In this document: piece by piece, positions 37,343 through 46,913 of the stretch
How the letters are laid out: the number at the start of each line of letters is the position of its first letter
How positions within the stretch are numbered: position 1 is the first letter of the stretch
Origin: Anaerococcus ihuae
GTDB lineage: Bacteria > Bacillota > Clostridia > Tissierellales > Peptoniphilaceae
Reading direction: 5' to 3'
Assembly (NCBI RefSeq): GCF_928368155.1
Contig: NZ_CAKMRU010000001.1
Span: 371,001-435,000, forward strand
Length of the DNA: 64,000 bases
Translations under genes and position numbers: made by a program
The notes under the pieces: generated by a model
Seen by the model: only the letters and a program-made list of their open reading frames with translations
Databases searched by the model: none
What the model was told of the DNA's origin: nothing

Positions 37343-38052
37343 AATATTTAAAAATTTTACCCTTTGAAAATATTAAAAATGCTAGGAACTTGGGAGGATA
37401 TCCAACTCTTGATGGTAAAATCACTTCTTGGGATTTTTTTATAAGAAGTGCAAACCTTGATGATTCTACTGAAAATGATCTGAAATTATTGGATGATTTA
37501 AATGTATCCACAATAATTGACTTGAGGCGAGATGATGAACTTATTTATCATAGGGAAAAAATTAAAATTTTAAGAGATAGATTTTCATATTATCAAATTT
37601 CTCTTTCCCCAAGACCTTTGAGATATGAAGAAATTCAAAGATTGATTGAGAAAAAAGATACTATTGGCAAGTCTTACATTTCTATAATTGATAATTTCCC
37701 TGCTATTAAAAAAGTTTTTGAAACTATGGCTGATGCTAAAGGTACAGTTCTTTTCCATTGCCAAGAAGGAAAGGATAGGACTGGGATAATTTCTATGATT
37801 TTACTTGGTCTTGCAGGATCTTTTAGGACAGATATTATGGCTGATTATGAAATTTCATCGGCAAATCTGGGTTATGTTGATAGGTATGATCAAAATGAAT
37901 CTGAAGCAATTTTTAGGATAACCAGTCCTTACAATATTAAAGAAGCTATGGAATATATAGAAAAAAAATATAAAACTTTTGAACAATATTTGCAATGTGC
38001 TGGAGTCGATGAGAAAACAATTGAGAAATTAAAAGAAAAAATGATTGAATAG
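37330..38052 (+). CDS. Tyrosine-protein phosphatase
   Basis: This 240-aa protein has the N-terminal segment ARNLGGYPTLDGKIT and the phosphatase signature HCQEGKDRTG (C-x5-R), with Cys at about residue 142, of the PF13350 family. It may act on proteins or phosphoinositide-like substrates; its target is unknown. It occupies the position where yvcK normally lies between rapZ and whiA. It overlaps rapZ by 13 nt. Confidence 0.85.
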   Translation: MEKIKYLKILPFENIKNARNLGGYPTLDGKITSWDFFIRSANLDDSTENDLKLLDDLNVSTIIDLRRDDELIYHREKIKILRDRFSYYQISLSPRPLRYEEIQRLIEKKDTIGKSYISIIDNFPAIKKVFETMADAKGTVLFHCQEGKDRTGIISMILLGLAGSFRTDIMADYEISSANLGYVDRYDQNESEAIFRITSPYNIKEAMEYIEKKYKTFEQYLQCAGVDEKTIEKLKEKMIE

Positions 38053-38063
38053 AGAGTGATTTG

Positions 38064-38984
38064 ATGTCTTTTTCAAAAAGATGTAAAAAAGAAATATTAA
38101 AAAAAGAGCCTGATTATAAAGAGCTAGATATGGAATTATTAGCCTACCTATATTTTCAAGGCTCTATTAGGATAGTAAAAAATTCCTACCAAATTTTATT
38201 TAAGGCAAGCGAAAATATAGAGGCTAGGTATATTTATAAGATTATTAGGGAAAAATATAAATATTCTCCAGCCATGGAAATTCAAAATAAGAGAAAATTT
38301 TCAAAAGATAGGTCTTTTGTAGTTTTGGTTGAAGATGCCGGAGTTTCAGATAAAATTTTAAAACTTGCAGATAATTTTAATCTTTATGAAACGGATAAAT
38401 TTTATGAGAATTTAAAAAGTAGAGAGCAAAAAAAGATTATTTTAAAGTTAGCCTTTTTGCTAAAAGGTTCTATAAATGACCCATATAGGGGTTATAATCT
38501 TGAAATAAATCTTCAAGAAAAAGAAGAAGCTCTTTTGATTGGGAAAATTATGGAAGATTTTTCCATAAATCCAAAATTAAATTTAAGAAATGACTTATAT
38601 TGTGTTTATATAAAAGATTCGGATAAAATTTCAGATTTTTTGGCAATTATTGGAGCGACCAAGTCTCTTTTTGACCTTGAAAACGTAAGGGCAATGAAAT
38701 CAATTAGAAATGATATAAATAGGCAAACAAATTTTGACAAGGCGAATATAGATAGGACAGTTAAGGCTTCTTTGAGGCAAGTTGATGCAATAAATAAATT
38801 AAAAGAGAAAAATATACTTGATAACTTACCAGAAGACTTACAAAAAATTGCAGAAATTAGGCTCGCCTATCCATATATTTCCCTAGAAGAATTGGGGAAA
38901 ATGATAGTACCAGCTCTTTCAAAAGCAAAGGTAAATTATAGACTTCAAAAACTTATAAAACTTGCAGAAAGTGAGGAAGAATGA
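38064..38984 (+). CDS. whiA: DNA-binding protein WhiA
   Basis: This 306-aa protein has an N-terminal LAGLIDADG-like fold and a C-terminal helix-turn-helix domain (about residues 215-300, including ISLEELGKMIVPALSKAKVNYRLQ split by helices). It is a sporulation/cell-division regulator conserved in Gram-positives. ATG at 38064 is preferred over TTG at 38061. It overlaps dnaE by 4 nt. Confidence 0.94.
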   Translation: MSFSKRCKKEILKKEPDYKELDMELLAYLYFQGSIRIVKNSYQILFKASENIEARYIYKIIREKYKYSPAMEIQNKRKFSKDRSFVVLVEDAGVSDKILKLADNFNLYETDKFYENLKSREQKKIILKLAFLLKGSINDPYRGYNLEINLQEKEEALLIGKIMEDFSINPKLNLRNDLYCVYIKDSDKISDFLAIIGATKSLFDLENVRAMKSIRNDINRQTNFDKANIDRTVKASLRQVDAINKLKEKNILDNLPEDLQKIAEIRLAYPYISLEELGKMIVPALSKAKVNYRLQKLIKLAESEEE

Positions 38985-41900
38985 CAAGTAATTTTACCCA
39001 CCTTCACCTGCATACAGAATATTCCCTTTTGGATGGATTTACGAAAATCGATAAATTAATGGGGAAATTAAAAGAATTGGGCATGAATTCTTGTGCCATT
39101 ACAGATCATGGGAATATGTATGGGGTTATAGAATTTTATAATAAATGTGTTAAAAATGGAATAAAACCAATTATAGGTTGTGAAATTTATCTTGCAGAAA
39201 ATGACCATAAAATAAAAACTCCCCAAAATAAAAGGTATTACCATTTAATTCTTTTGGCAAAAAATAATAATGGTTACAAAAACCTTGTGAAAATTGTTTC
39301 GAAGGCCTACATAGAAGGATATTATTATAAGCCAAGAATAGATTTTGAAACATTAAAAAAATATAAGGATGATATAATTGCTCTTTCAGCCTGCTTAAAT
39401 GGAGAAATTAGCCAAAGAATTTTGGAAAATGAAAATGAAAAAGCTTATGAAGCAGCCAAAAAATATTTAGATGTTTTTGGCAAAGAAAATTTTTATTTAG
39501 AAGTTCAAAATCACGGACTAAAAGAGCAAAAAAAAGTAAATCAAGCCTTATTACAAATTCACAAGGATTTGGATATAGAGCTTGTTTGCACAAATGATGT
39601 TCATTATGTAGAAAAAAATGATGCCTTTTACCAAGATGTTTTATCATGTATCCAAACTGGTTCTTTGCTTGAAGATGAAAATAGGATGAAAATGCCAGGG
39701 GATGAGTTTTACCTTAAAGATCCTCAAACTATGGAAGAAATTTTTAAAGAATTTCCAAGAGCTTACGAAAATACCAAAAAAATTGCAGATATGTGTAATG
39801 TGAAATTAGAATTTCATAAGCCACACCTACCATATTTTACAAAAGTTCCAAAAAACATGACTAATTTAGAATATTTAAAACAATTAGTTAATGAAGGTCT
39901 TATAAAAAAATATAAAAATCTTGATGAAAAAATTAAAAAAAGAGCTGAAAAAGAAATCTCTGTAATAAATAATATGGGCTATGTTGATTATTTTTTAATT
40001 GTTTGGGATTTTGTAAGATATGCAAAAGATCACGACATTGCAGTAGGACCGGGAAGAGGCTCTGCTGCAGGATCTATAATTTCTTATGCTCTAGATATTA
40101 CACAAATTGATCCAATAAAATATAATTTACTTTTTGAAAGATTTTTAAACCCAGAAAGAGTCTCAATGCCAGATATTGATATAGATTTTTGCTATGAAAA
40201 CAGGGATAAGGTTGTTGAGTATGTTTATGATTTGTACGGCAAAGATCATGTTTCACAAATTGTAACTTTTGGTAGGATGAAAGCGAGAAATGCCATAAGA
40301 GATGTGGGAAGAGTTATGGATATTTCTTTTAAAAAAGTAGATAAAATCGCCAAACTAATCCCTCAAGCAATTGGAATGACAATTGATAAGGCACTAGAAT
40401 CAACAGAAAAATTAGCCTACGAATACCAAAATGATGTAGAAACAAAAAGAATGATTGATACGGCAAGAAATATAGAAAATATGCCAAGACATACATCAAT
40501 CCATGCAGCAGGAGTTGTTATAAGTAAGGAAATTTTAACCGACATTGTACCTCTTGCTCTTTCAAATGACCAAATAGTAACCCAATTTAATATGATAGAA
40601 ATTGAAGAGTTGGGTCTTTTGAAAATGGATTTTTTGGGTCTTAGAAACCTTACAGTAATCCAAGATACCATAAGAGATGTAAAAAATAATAAGAATATTG
40701 AAATAAATTTGGAAGAAATTGATGAAAATGATCCAAAAGTAATAAGTCAATTTACCAAGGCTGAAACAGTTGGGATTTTTCAATTTGAATCTGCGGGTAT
40801 GAGAAATTTTCTTAAAAACTTAAAACCTACAAGATTCGATGATTTGGTTGCAGCAAACTCACTTTTTAGACCAGGACCAATGGATCAAATTCCAAATTAT
40901 ATAAAAAATAAAACAAATCCGGAAAATATTACATACATTGATGAGGCCTTAAAACCAATTCTTGAAGTAACATATGGGATAATAGTCTATCAAGAGCAGG
41001 TTATGCAAATAGTCCAACAATTAGCAGGATTTTCCCTTGGAGAAGCTGATAATTTAAGACGAGCTATGAGCAAAAAGAAAATGAGTGTAATGGAAGAAAA
41101 CAGGGAAATATTTGTTCAAGGTAAAAAGGATGAAAAGGGAAATTATGAAGTCTTGGGCTGTGTAAATAATGGGATTTCAGAAAAAAATGCCAACAAAATC
41201 TATGATGAAATGATTTCTTTTGCAAAATACGCTTTTAATAAATCCCACTCAGCAGCCTATTCTCTGGTTGCAATCCAAACTGGATTTTTAAAATATTATT
41301 TTAAAGAAGAATATATGGCAAATCTTTTGACATCAATTATGGGAGATTCTTCAAAAGTTTACCTTTATATTTCGGAGGCGAAAAGACTAGGAATAGAAAT
41401 TCTCCCACCAGATATAAATAAATCTGAAAGAAGATTTTTAGCAGAAAAAAATAAAATTATTTTTGGACTTTCTGCTATAAAAAATGTTGGAGATAACTTA
41501 ATTGATTTGATAGTAAATTTAAGAAAAGAAAAAGAATTTAAAACTTTCAAAGATTTTCTCCAAAGAATTGAAGAAAATAACCCAACAGCTTTAAATAAAA
41601 AAGCTTTAGAATCACTAATAAAAGCTGGAGTTTTTGACTCTATGGGCTACAAAAGATCAGAGCTTATTGCAGTTCATGAAACAGCCCTACAGGCAATCCA
41701 CGACAACGAAAAAGTAAATCTTAAGGGTCAAATGAATTTGCTTGATTTTGAACAAAAAGACGAAGATAGTTTAGATGATATAAAATTTCCTCCAGTAAAT
41801 GAATACAAAAATAAGCAGAAATTAAAACTTGAAAAAGAAGTTTTGGGTTTTTATATTTCTGATCATCCTCTTAATTCTCTAGGAAGTAATTTGAAAAATC

Positions 41901-42430
41901 ATGTAAATTTTTCTACAGAAATTTTAAGCGAGTTAAGACCAATTGATTTTGATAGGTATGATAATAAAAAAGTTATAATGGCGGGAGTTATTACAAATAA
42001 ATCTGAAACTATGACCAAAAAAAATACTCTAATGGCTTTTTGTTCATTGGAAGATATGTCAGGATCAATAGAAATGATAATTTTTCCAAATATTTACAAG
42101 GATTTTAGAAATATTTTGGAAAATGATACACTTGTTATGGTTAGTGGAAATCTACAGTCTAGTGACGACGAATTGAAATTGATTGTATCAAATATAAAAG
42201 AAATTGATGAAAATTCTTTTAAAAATTTATATATAAAAATGGATTATATAAGGTATAATGAAATACGAAAAGATTTATTAGAAAATCATGGTAGCACACC
42301 AGTGGTGATTTATTTTTCTGACAAAAAAAAGACAGTCAAACTTGATAAAAGCTTGTGGATTGACCAAAATTCAGATATAATAAATTATCTAAAGTTGAAG
42401 CTTGGAAAAGATAATGTTAAATTAAATTAA
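38981..42430 (+). CDS. dnaE: DNA polymerase III subunit alpha
   Basis: This 1149-aa replicative polymerase has an N-terminal PHP domain (LHLHTEYSLLDG), a polymerase core containing GPGRGSAAGS and PDIDIDFC, and a C-terminal OB-fold region (about residues 985-1070). It is the DnaE type rather than PolC, since no exonuclease insertion is seen. Its place before pfkA and pyk is classical in Firmicutes. Confidence 0.96.
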   Translation: MTSNFTHLHLHTEYSLLDGFTKIDKLMGKLKELGMNSCAITDHGNMYGVIEFYNKCVKNGIKPIIGCEIYLAENDHKIKTPQNKRYYHLILLAKNNNGYKNLVKIVSKAYIEGYYYKPRIDFETLKKYKDDIIALSACLNGEISQRILENENEKAYEAAKKYLDVFGKENFYLEVQNHGLKEQKKVNQALLQIHKDLDIELVCTNDVHYVEKNDAFYQDVLSCIQTGSLLEDENRMKMPGDEFYLKDPQTMEEIFKEFPRAYENTKKIADMCNVKLEFHKPHLPYFTKVPKNMTNLEYLKQLVNEGLIKKYKNLDEKIKKRAEKEISVINNMGYVDYFLIVWDFVRYAKDHDIAVGPGRGSAAGSIISYALDITQIDPIKYNLLFERFLNPERVSMPDIDIDFCYENRDKVVEYVYDLYGKDHVSQIVTFGRMKARNAIRDVGRVMDISFKKVDKIAKLIPQAIGMTIDKALESTEKLAYEYQNDVETKRMIDTARNIENMPRHTSIHAAGVVISKEILTDIVPLALSNDQIVTQFNMIEIEELGLLKMDFLGLRNLTVIQDTIRDVKNNKNIEINLEEIDENDPKVISQFTKAETVGIFQFESAGMRNFLKNLKPTRFDDLVAANSLFRPGPMDQIPNYIKNKTNPENITYIDEALKPILEVTYGIIVYQEQVMQIVQQLAGFSLGEADNLRRAMSKKKMSVMEENREIFVQGKKDEKGNYEVLGCVNNGISEKNANKIYDEMISFAKYAFNKSHSAAYSLVAIQTGFLKYYFKEEYMANLLTSIMGDSSKVYLYISEAKRLGIEILPPDINKSERRFLAEKNKIIFGLSAIKNVGDNLIDLIVNLRKEKEFKTFKDFLQRIEENNPTALNKKALESLIKAGVFDSMGYKRSELIAVHETALQAIHDNEKVNLKGQMNLLDFEQKDEDSLDDIKFPPVNEYKNKQKLKLEKEVLGFYISDHPLNSLGSNLKNHVNFSTEILSELRPIDFDRYDNKKVIMAGVITNKSETMTKKNTLMAFCSLEDMSGSIEMIIFPNIYKDFRNILENDTLVMVSGNLQSSDDELKLIVSNIKEIDENSFKNLYIKMDYIRYNEIRKDLLENHGSTPVVIYFSDKKKTVKLDKSLWIDQNSDIINYLKLKLGKDNVKLN

Positions 42431-42440
42431 AGGAGTGGCA

Positions 42441-43400
42441 ATGAAAACAATAGGTATACTTACTAGTGGTGGAGATGCACCTGGAATGAATTCGGCGATT
42501 AGAGCTGCAGTAAGAACAGCCCTAAATAGCGGAATGAGAGTAAAAGGAATAAGGAATGGATATGATGGCTTGATGAAAGGTGATATTTATGAAATGAATG
42601 TTTCATCTGTTGCTGATATTATCCACAAGGGTGGTACAATTCTTGGTACTGCAAGATCTACTGAATTTAAAAATGCAGAAGGTCAAAAAAGAGGAGCTCA
42701 AATTCTTAAAGATTATGGAATTGAAGGCCTTATAGTTATTGGTGGAGATGGATCATACAAGGGGGCAAAGGCTCTTAGTGATTTGGGAATTAAAACTATA
42801 GGAATTCCAGGAACAATAGATAATGATATGGGCTATACTGATTTTACAATTGGATTTTTTACTGCAATTGAAACAGTTACAGATGCAATTGGAAAATTAA
42901 GAGATACTTCATCATCTCACGGAAGAGCTGTTGTAATTGAGGTTATGGGCCGTAACTGTGGAGATTTGGCTTTATATTCAGGAATTGCTGGTGGAGCAGA
43001 ATCAATCATAGTACCAGAACATAAGTTTTCAATTGATGAAATTGTAGAAAAAGTAAATCATGGAAGAAAAAGAGGAAAGTTACACCACCTTATAGTTTTG
43101 GCTGAAGGTGTTGGAAATCCATATACAGTTGCAAAAGAAGTTGAAGAAAGAAGTGGAGTTGAAACAAAAGTTACAGTCTTAGGCCACGTTCAAAGAGGTG
43201 GATCACCATCTGCAGTTGATAGATTACTAGGATCAATTATGGGAGCCAAAGCTACAGAATTATTAAATGAAGAAAAAACAAATATAGCCTTGGGTTATGT
43301 AGACGGAAAAATTACTCAAGTTAGTATTGACGAAGCAGTTTCAACAAAAGGCGATTTTAATGAAAGTCTTTATGAACTAGCTAATAAATTGTCTAAATAA
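42441..43400 (+). CDS. pfkA: ATP-dependent 6-phosphofructokinase
   Basis: This 319-aa enzyme phosphorylates fructose-6-phosphate in glycolysis. ILTSGGDAPGMNSA at the N-terminus, GGDGSYKGA near residue 102, the catalytic-region TIDNDMGYTD near 125, and LGHVQRGGSPSA near 245 are conserved. ATG at 42441 is chosen because the earlier GTG at 42435 lies inside the AGGAGTGG ribosome site. The gene is followed by pyk. Confidence 0.96.
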   Translation: MKTIGILTSGGDAPGMNSAIRAAVRTALNSGMRVKGIRNGYDGLMKGDIYEMNVSSVADIIHKGGTILGTARSTEFKNAEGQKRGAQILKDYGIEGLIVIGGDGSYKGAKALSDLGIKTIGIPGTIDNDMGYTDFTIGFFTAIETVTDAIGKLRDTSSSHGRAVVIEVMGRNCGDLALYSGIAGGAESIIVPEHKFSIDEIVEKVNHGRKRGKLHHLIVLAEGVGNPYTVAKEVEERSGVETKVTVLGHVQRGGSPSAVDRLLGSIMGAKATELLNEEKTNIALGYVDGKITQVSIDEAVSTKGDFNESLYELANKLSK

Positions 43401-43418
43401 GAAAGGTAAGGATAAGTT

Positions 43419-45191
43419 ATGAAACCAGATATTTTAAAGAAAACTAAAATCATATGTACAATAGGACCAGCTTCTGAATCACCAGAAGTTTTGGAACAAT
43501 TAATAAAAAATGGAATGAATGTTGCAAGATTAAATTTCTCTCATGGATCTCATGAAGAACATCTTGAAAAAATCAAAACAATCAAAAGATTAAGAAGAAA
43601 ATTAAATGTTCCTTTGGGACTAATGCTTGATACAAAAGGACCAGAAATAAGAATTGGTACATTTGAAGAAAAAGAATATTTCTTAAAACCAGATGATATT
43701 TTTACAATAACTACAAGAGATGTTGTTGGAAATAAAGATATAGTTTCTGTTTCTTATCCAGGTTTACCAAATGATGTAGAAAAAGGATCAATTATTTCTG
43801 TTGATGATGGTTTAATTCAACTTGAAGTTGTAGAAATAAAAGATGGAACAGATATTGTTTGTAGAGTACAAAACAATGGTGTAATCTCAGACCATAAGGG
43901 AGTAAACCTCCCTGGAAGAGTTACAAATCTTCCAGCAATCACTCCAAAAGATGTTGATGATATAAAATTTGGTATAGAAAATGGCATCGATATGATTGCT
44001 GCATCATTTATTAGAAAAAAAGAAGATATATATGATATAAGAAAAGTTCTTGAAGATCACGGTGGAGAAGATATTTTGATTTTATCAAAAATTGAATCTC
44101 AAGAAGGTGTAGATAATCTTGATGAAATAATTGAAGCAAGTGATGGAATTATGGTTGCCAGAGGAGATTTGGGAGTTGAAATTAGAACTGAGCTTATTCC
44201 TCTTGTACAAAAAGAAGTAATAAGAAAATGTAATAAGGCTGCAAAACCAGTAATTACTGCTACACAAATGCTTGATTCAATGCAAAGAAATCCAAGACCT
44301 ACAAGGGCAGAAACAACTGACGTTGCAAATGCAATTATAGATGGAACAGACTGTGTAATGCTTTCAGGAGAAACAGCAGCAGGAAAATATCCAATAGAAG
44401 CCGTAAAAACTATGAGAGATATTTGTATAACAACAGAGCTTTCTGACGACTTTGAAGAAAATATTTATAAAACAGAAATTGATAGAGAAATTACAACAAC
44501 AAATGCTATTTCAAAATCAACATGTACAATTGCAAGCCAATTAAAAGCAAAAGCAATAATAACATGTACAGCTTCAGGAAATACAGCAAAAGCAGTTTCA
44601 AAATTTAGACCAAGAACAAATATAATTGCTTGTACAATTGATGAAAAAGTTGCAAGAAGATTATCAGTATCTTGGGGAGTTTATCCAATAATAGTAGAAA
44701 AAGCTCATGAAACAGATGAATTAATCGAAAGAGCTATAGTTGGATCATTAAAAGAAAATTACGTTCAAGAAGGAGACCTTACAGTTTTAACTGCAGGAAT
44801 TCCACTAGGAGTTTCAGGTACATCAAACTTAATAAAAGTTCATGTAATTGGAGATATAATTGCAAACGGAACCGGAGTTGGTAACAAATCCGTTTCAGGA
44901 AAAGTAGTTGTAGGATCAACAAAAGAAGAACTTGAAGGAAAATTTGAAGATGGAGATATAATAGTTTCAAAATATACCGACAAGGATATTAACGAATTTA
45001 TGGAAAGATCTTCAGGAGTGATTGCAGAAAACGGAGGACTAACAAGTCATACAGCAGTTGTAGCAATTCATTTTGGAATACCAGCAATACTAGGTGTAAA
45101 AAATATTACAAACCTATTGGAAGATGGAGATATAATAACAATTGATCCACTTGGAGGAATAATCTACAAGGGAGAAGCAAAGGTATTATAA
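43419..45191 (+). CDS. pyk: Pyruvate kinase with C-terminal phosphohistidine domain
   Basis: This 590-aa enzyme makes pyruvate and ATP. The N-terminal CTIGPASE, MLDTKGPEIR, the active-site segment ILSKIESQEG and MVARGDLGVE are conserved. The extra C-terminal domain (about residues 505-585) has GGLTSHTAVVAIHFGIPA, the phosphohistidine motif of PEP-utilising enzymes, as in Bacillus-type enzymes. Its stop codon overlaps the next start. Confidence 0.96.
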   Translation: MKPDILKKTKIICTIGPASESPEVLEQLIKNGMNVARLNFSHGSHEEHLEKIKTIKRLRRKLNVPLGLMLDTKGPEIRIGTFEEKEYFLKPDDIFTITTRDVVGNKDIVSVSYPGLPNDVEKGSIISVDDGLIQLEVVEIKDGTDIVCRVQNNGVISDHKGVNLPGRVTNLPAITPKDVDDIKFGIENGIDMIAASFIRKKEDIYDIRKVLEDHGGEDILILSKIESQEGVDNLDEIIEASDGIMVARGDLGVEIRTELIPLVQKEVIRKCNKAAKPVITATQMLDSMQRNPRPTRAETTDVANAIIDGTDCVMLSGETAAGKYPIEAVKTMRDICITTELSDDFEENIYKTEIDREITTTNAISKSTCTIASQLKAKAIITCTASGNTAKAVSKFRPRTNIIACTIDEKVARRLSVSWGVYPIIVEKAHETDELIERAIVGSLKENYVQEGDLTVLTAGIPLGVSGTSNLIKVHVIGDIIANGTGVGNKSVSGKVVVGSTKEELEGKFEDGDIIVSKYTDKDINEFMERSSGVIAENGGLTSHTAVVAIHFGIPAILGVKNITNLLEDGDIITIDPLGGIIYKGEAKVL

Positions 45192-46438
45192 TGGAAATAA
45201 AAGATATCAAAATAATTGATATCCTACAAGACGGTAGGGGAGTTGCAAGAACAGAAAGTAAAACTGCTTTTGTAGAAAAAGCAGTCTACGGAGAAATTTG
45301 TAATATAAAAGTAAATAAAGAAAAAAAGAATTTCTTTGAAGCAGAAAAAATAAAAACTTTAAAGAAATCTCCCTACTACAGAAAACCACCATGTCCATAT
45401 TTTTATGAATGTGGTGGTTGTTCTATTATGGATATAAATTATAAAAGTCAAATAGAATTAAAGAAAAATTTAATAAAAAATGCTCTGCTTAAATCAGCAA
45501 AAATAAATATAGAAGAATTAGAAATTATTGAAAGCAAAGAATTTTCATATAGAAACAAAATAAGACTACAAATAACAAAAGAAGGAAAACTTGCCTATAA
45601 CAAAAAATATTCCAATGACCTCGTAGAAATAAAAGATTGTCTTTTGGCAAAAGATTTAATTAGAGAAAATTTAGGGAAAATTGAAAATATAACAAAAGAA
45701 ATTTCAAAAAAATATCCAAATAGTCTTGAAGAAATAACAATAAGAGCAAACGATAAAGAAATTCTTTTAAATATAAAAATAAAAGACGAAAAAATAATCC
45801 CTTACATAAAAAATCAATACAAAAATTCATATTTTAATATTAATCTAATAAATAAAAAAGAAAAAACAAACATTTCAGGCAAAAATTACCTCATATACAA
45901 TCTTTTAGGAAAAAAATTTAAAATCACCATGAACGATTTTTACCAAGTAAACGATAATATGACAGAAAAATTATACAAAACAGCCAAAGATTTCCTAGGA
46001 GAAAATCAAAAAGTATTGGATTTATTTTGTGGATCAGCAACAAGCTCCATTGCTATAAATGGTGACAATGTTGTAGGAATAGAAATAAATAAAAATGCCA
46101 TAAAAGATGCAAAAGGAAATGCAAAAGAAAATGGCCTAAAAGATTATAAATTTATAGCCAAAAACGCAAACTACATAGACCATAAATTTATAAAAAAAGA
46201 AAAAATAGACGCCATAGTTCTAGATCCACCAAGAGCTGGTCTTGATAAAGAAATAATAAAAACCATAGCAAAAACAAAAATAAAAAATATAGTCTACATA
46301 TCCTGCAACCCACAAACACTCGCAAGAGATATAAATAGATTTCAAAATAAGGGTTATAAATTAGATAAAATAAAAGCTTGCGATATGTTTTCTGAGACTA
46401 TGCACGCGGAAGTTATAGCGTTGATACAAAAGATGTAA
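45191..46438 (+). CDS. rlmD: RlmD/RumA-type 23S rRNA (uracil-C5)-methyltransferase
   Basis: This 415-aa enzyme has an N-terminal TRAM/OB region, a 4Fe-4S cluster motif (CPYFYECGGC at about residues 68-77), the SAM motif VLDLFCGSATSS, and the catalytic-region CNPQTLARD. Clusters place it in the TrmA/RlmD family; several paralogues exist in Firmicutes, so the exact uridine is uncertain. It is the last backbone gene before the accessory region. Confidence 0.88.
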   Translation: MEIKDIKIIDILQDGRGVARTESKTAFVEKAVYGEICNIKVNKEKKNFFEAEKIKTLKKSPYYRKPPCPYFYECGGCSIMDINYKSQIELKKNLIKNALLKSAKINIEELEIIESKEFSYRNKIRLQITKEGKLAYNKKYSNDLVEIKDCLLAKDLIRENLGKIENITKEISKKYPNSLEEITIRANDKEILLNIKIKDEKIIPYIKNQYKNSYFNINLINKKEKTNISGKNYLIYNLLGKKFKITMNDFYQVNDNMTEKLYKTAKDFLGENQKVLDLFCGSATSSIAINGDNVVGIEINKNAIKDAKGNAKENGLKDYKFIAKNANYIDHKFIKKEKIDAIVLDPPRAGLDKEIIKTIAKTKIKNIVYISCNPQTLARDINRFQNKGYKLDKIKACDMFSETMHAEVIALIQKM

Positions 46439-46606
46439 ATTTAGAAATCCTGCATTTTAAACAGTTTTATAAGCATTTTGTCTTCGATAAAGATGAAGAA
46501 GGATATGTAAAAAAGACTCAAAAAAACTACATGGACGTAAGAGTAGTTTTGAGACTAGTATGAGGAAACACAAAAAATATATTTAACTCATTTTGTACTT
46601 TCTACA

Positions 46607-46635
46607 AGAGTAGCTTAAAAGGCTGCTCTTTTTTT
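46607..46635 (+). terminator. Terminator after the rlmD operon
   Basis: An imperfect stem AGAGTAGCT/GGCTGCTCT (two G-U pairs) with a short A-rich loop is followed by seven to eight T residues. Confidence 0.75.
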
Positions 46636-46712
46636 CTAAAAAGTTGGTACATATAAATTTTAAATATTACGAATAATATAAAATCTAATTTCCGAAAAGC
46701 AGAAGTCCAGAT

Positions 46713-46727
46713 TTCCGAAAATCGGAA
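46713..46727. repeat. Perfect palindrome TTCCGA-AAA-TCGGAA
   Basis: TTCCGAAAATCGGAA is a perfect dyad (6-bp arms, 3-nt centre). A half site, TTTCCGAAAAGC, lies about 13 nt upstream. It is the first of two related dyads upstream of the AbiEi gene and looks like a protein-binding site. Confidence 0.7.
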
Positions 46728-46735
46728 TTCAAGAA

Positions 46736-46750
46736 CTCCGAATATCGGAG
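46736..46750. repeat. Second dyad CTCCGA-ATA-TCGGAG
   Basis: CTCCGAATATCGGAG is a perfect 15-nt dyad with the same core CCGA ... TCGG as the dyad 9 nt upstream. The two dyads are one protein site-pair by spacing (centre to centre about 23 nt, two helical turns). Confidence 0.7.
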
Positions 46751-46857
46751 AGTAACTATAATAATATTAGTAATATTGAGTTAAGAAAGAATAATTTTAG
46801 AAAGGGAGTAAGGATTCGTTACATCCTTTTCAAAATATGAAACATTCACAAGCCGAC

Positions 46858-46886
46858 TTTACATATTCGCTTTTATAACATATAAT
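46858..46886 (+). promoter_or_regulatory. Promoter of the abiE locus
   Basis: TTTACA (46858-46863), a 17-nt spacer and TATAAT (46881-46886) lie about 28 nt before the AbiEi start codon. A dyad overlaps the -10. Confidence 0.8.
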
Positions 46887-46893
46887 AAAAGCG
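46868..46893. promoter_or_regulatory. Candidate AbiEi operator overlapping the -10
   Basis: CGCTTTTAT (46868-46876) and ATAAAAGCG (46885-46893) form a perfect 9-bp inverted repeat with an 8-nt centre. It covers the spacer and -10 of the promoter. AbiEi antitoxins are known to repress their own operon by binding inverted repeats, so this is a plausible operator (inference). Confidence 0.65.
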
Positions 46894-46913
46894 TAAACGA
46901 GAGGAGGCGGACT

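Larger units (their letters stand above)
46439..46913. other. 475-nt boundary region with a remnant coding tract, terminator and palindromes
   Basis: Directly after rlmD a tract from about 46438 to 46563 reads as a 40-codon fragment without a start (ending NYMDVRVVLRLV and TGA) that I do not recognise. A terminator (46607-46635), two perfect palindromes (46713-46750) and the promoter/operator of the AbiEi gene follow. This is the transition from core to accessory DNA. Confidence 0.6.

Noticed and set aside
46680..46760. Repeated CCGA/TCGG motifs as a CRISPR array
   Set aside because: Only two dyads and one half site exist. The units differ, no spacers of regular length are present, and no cas gene is near.
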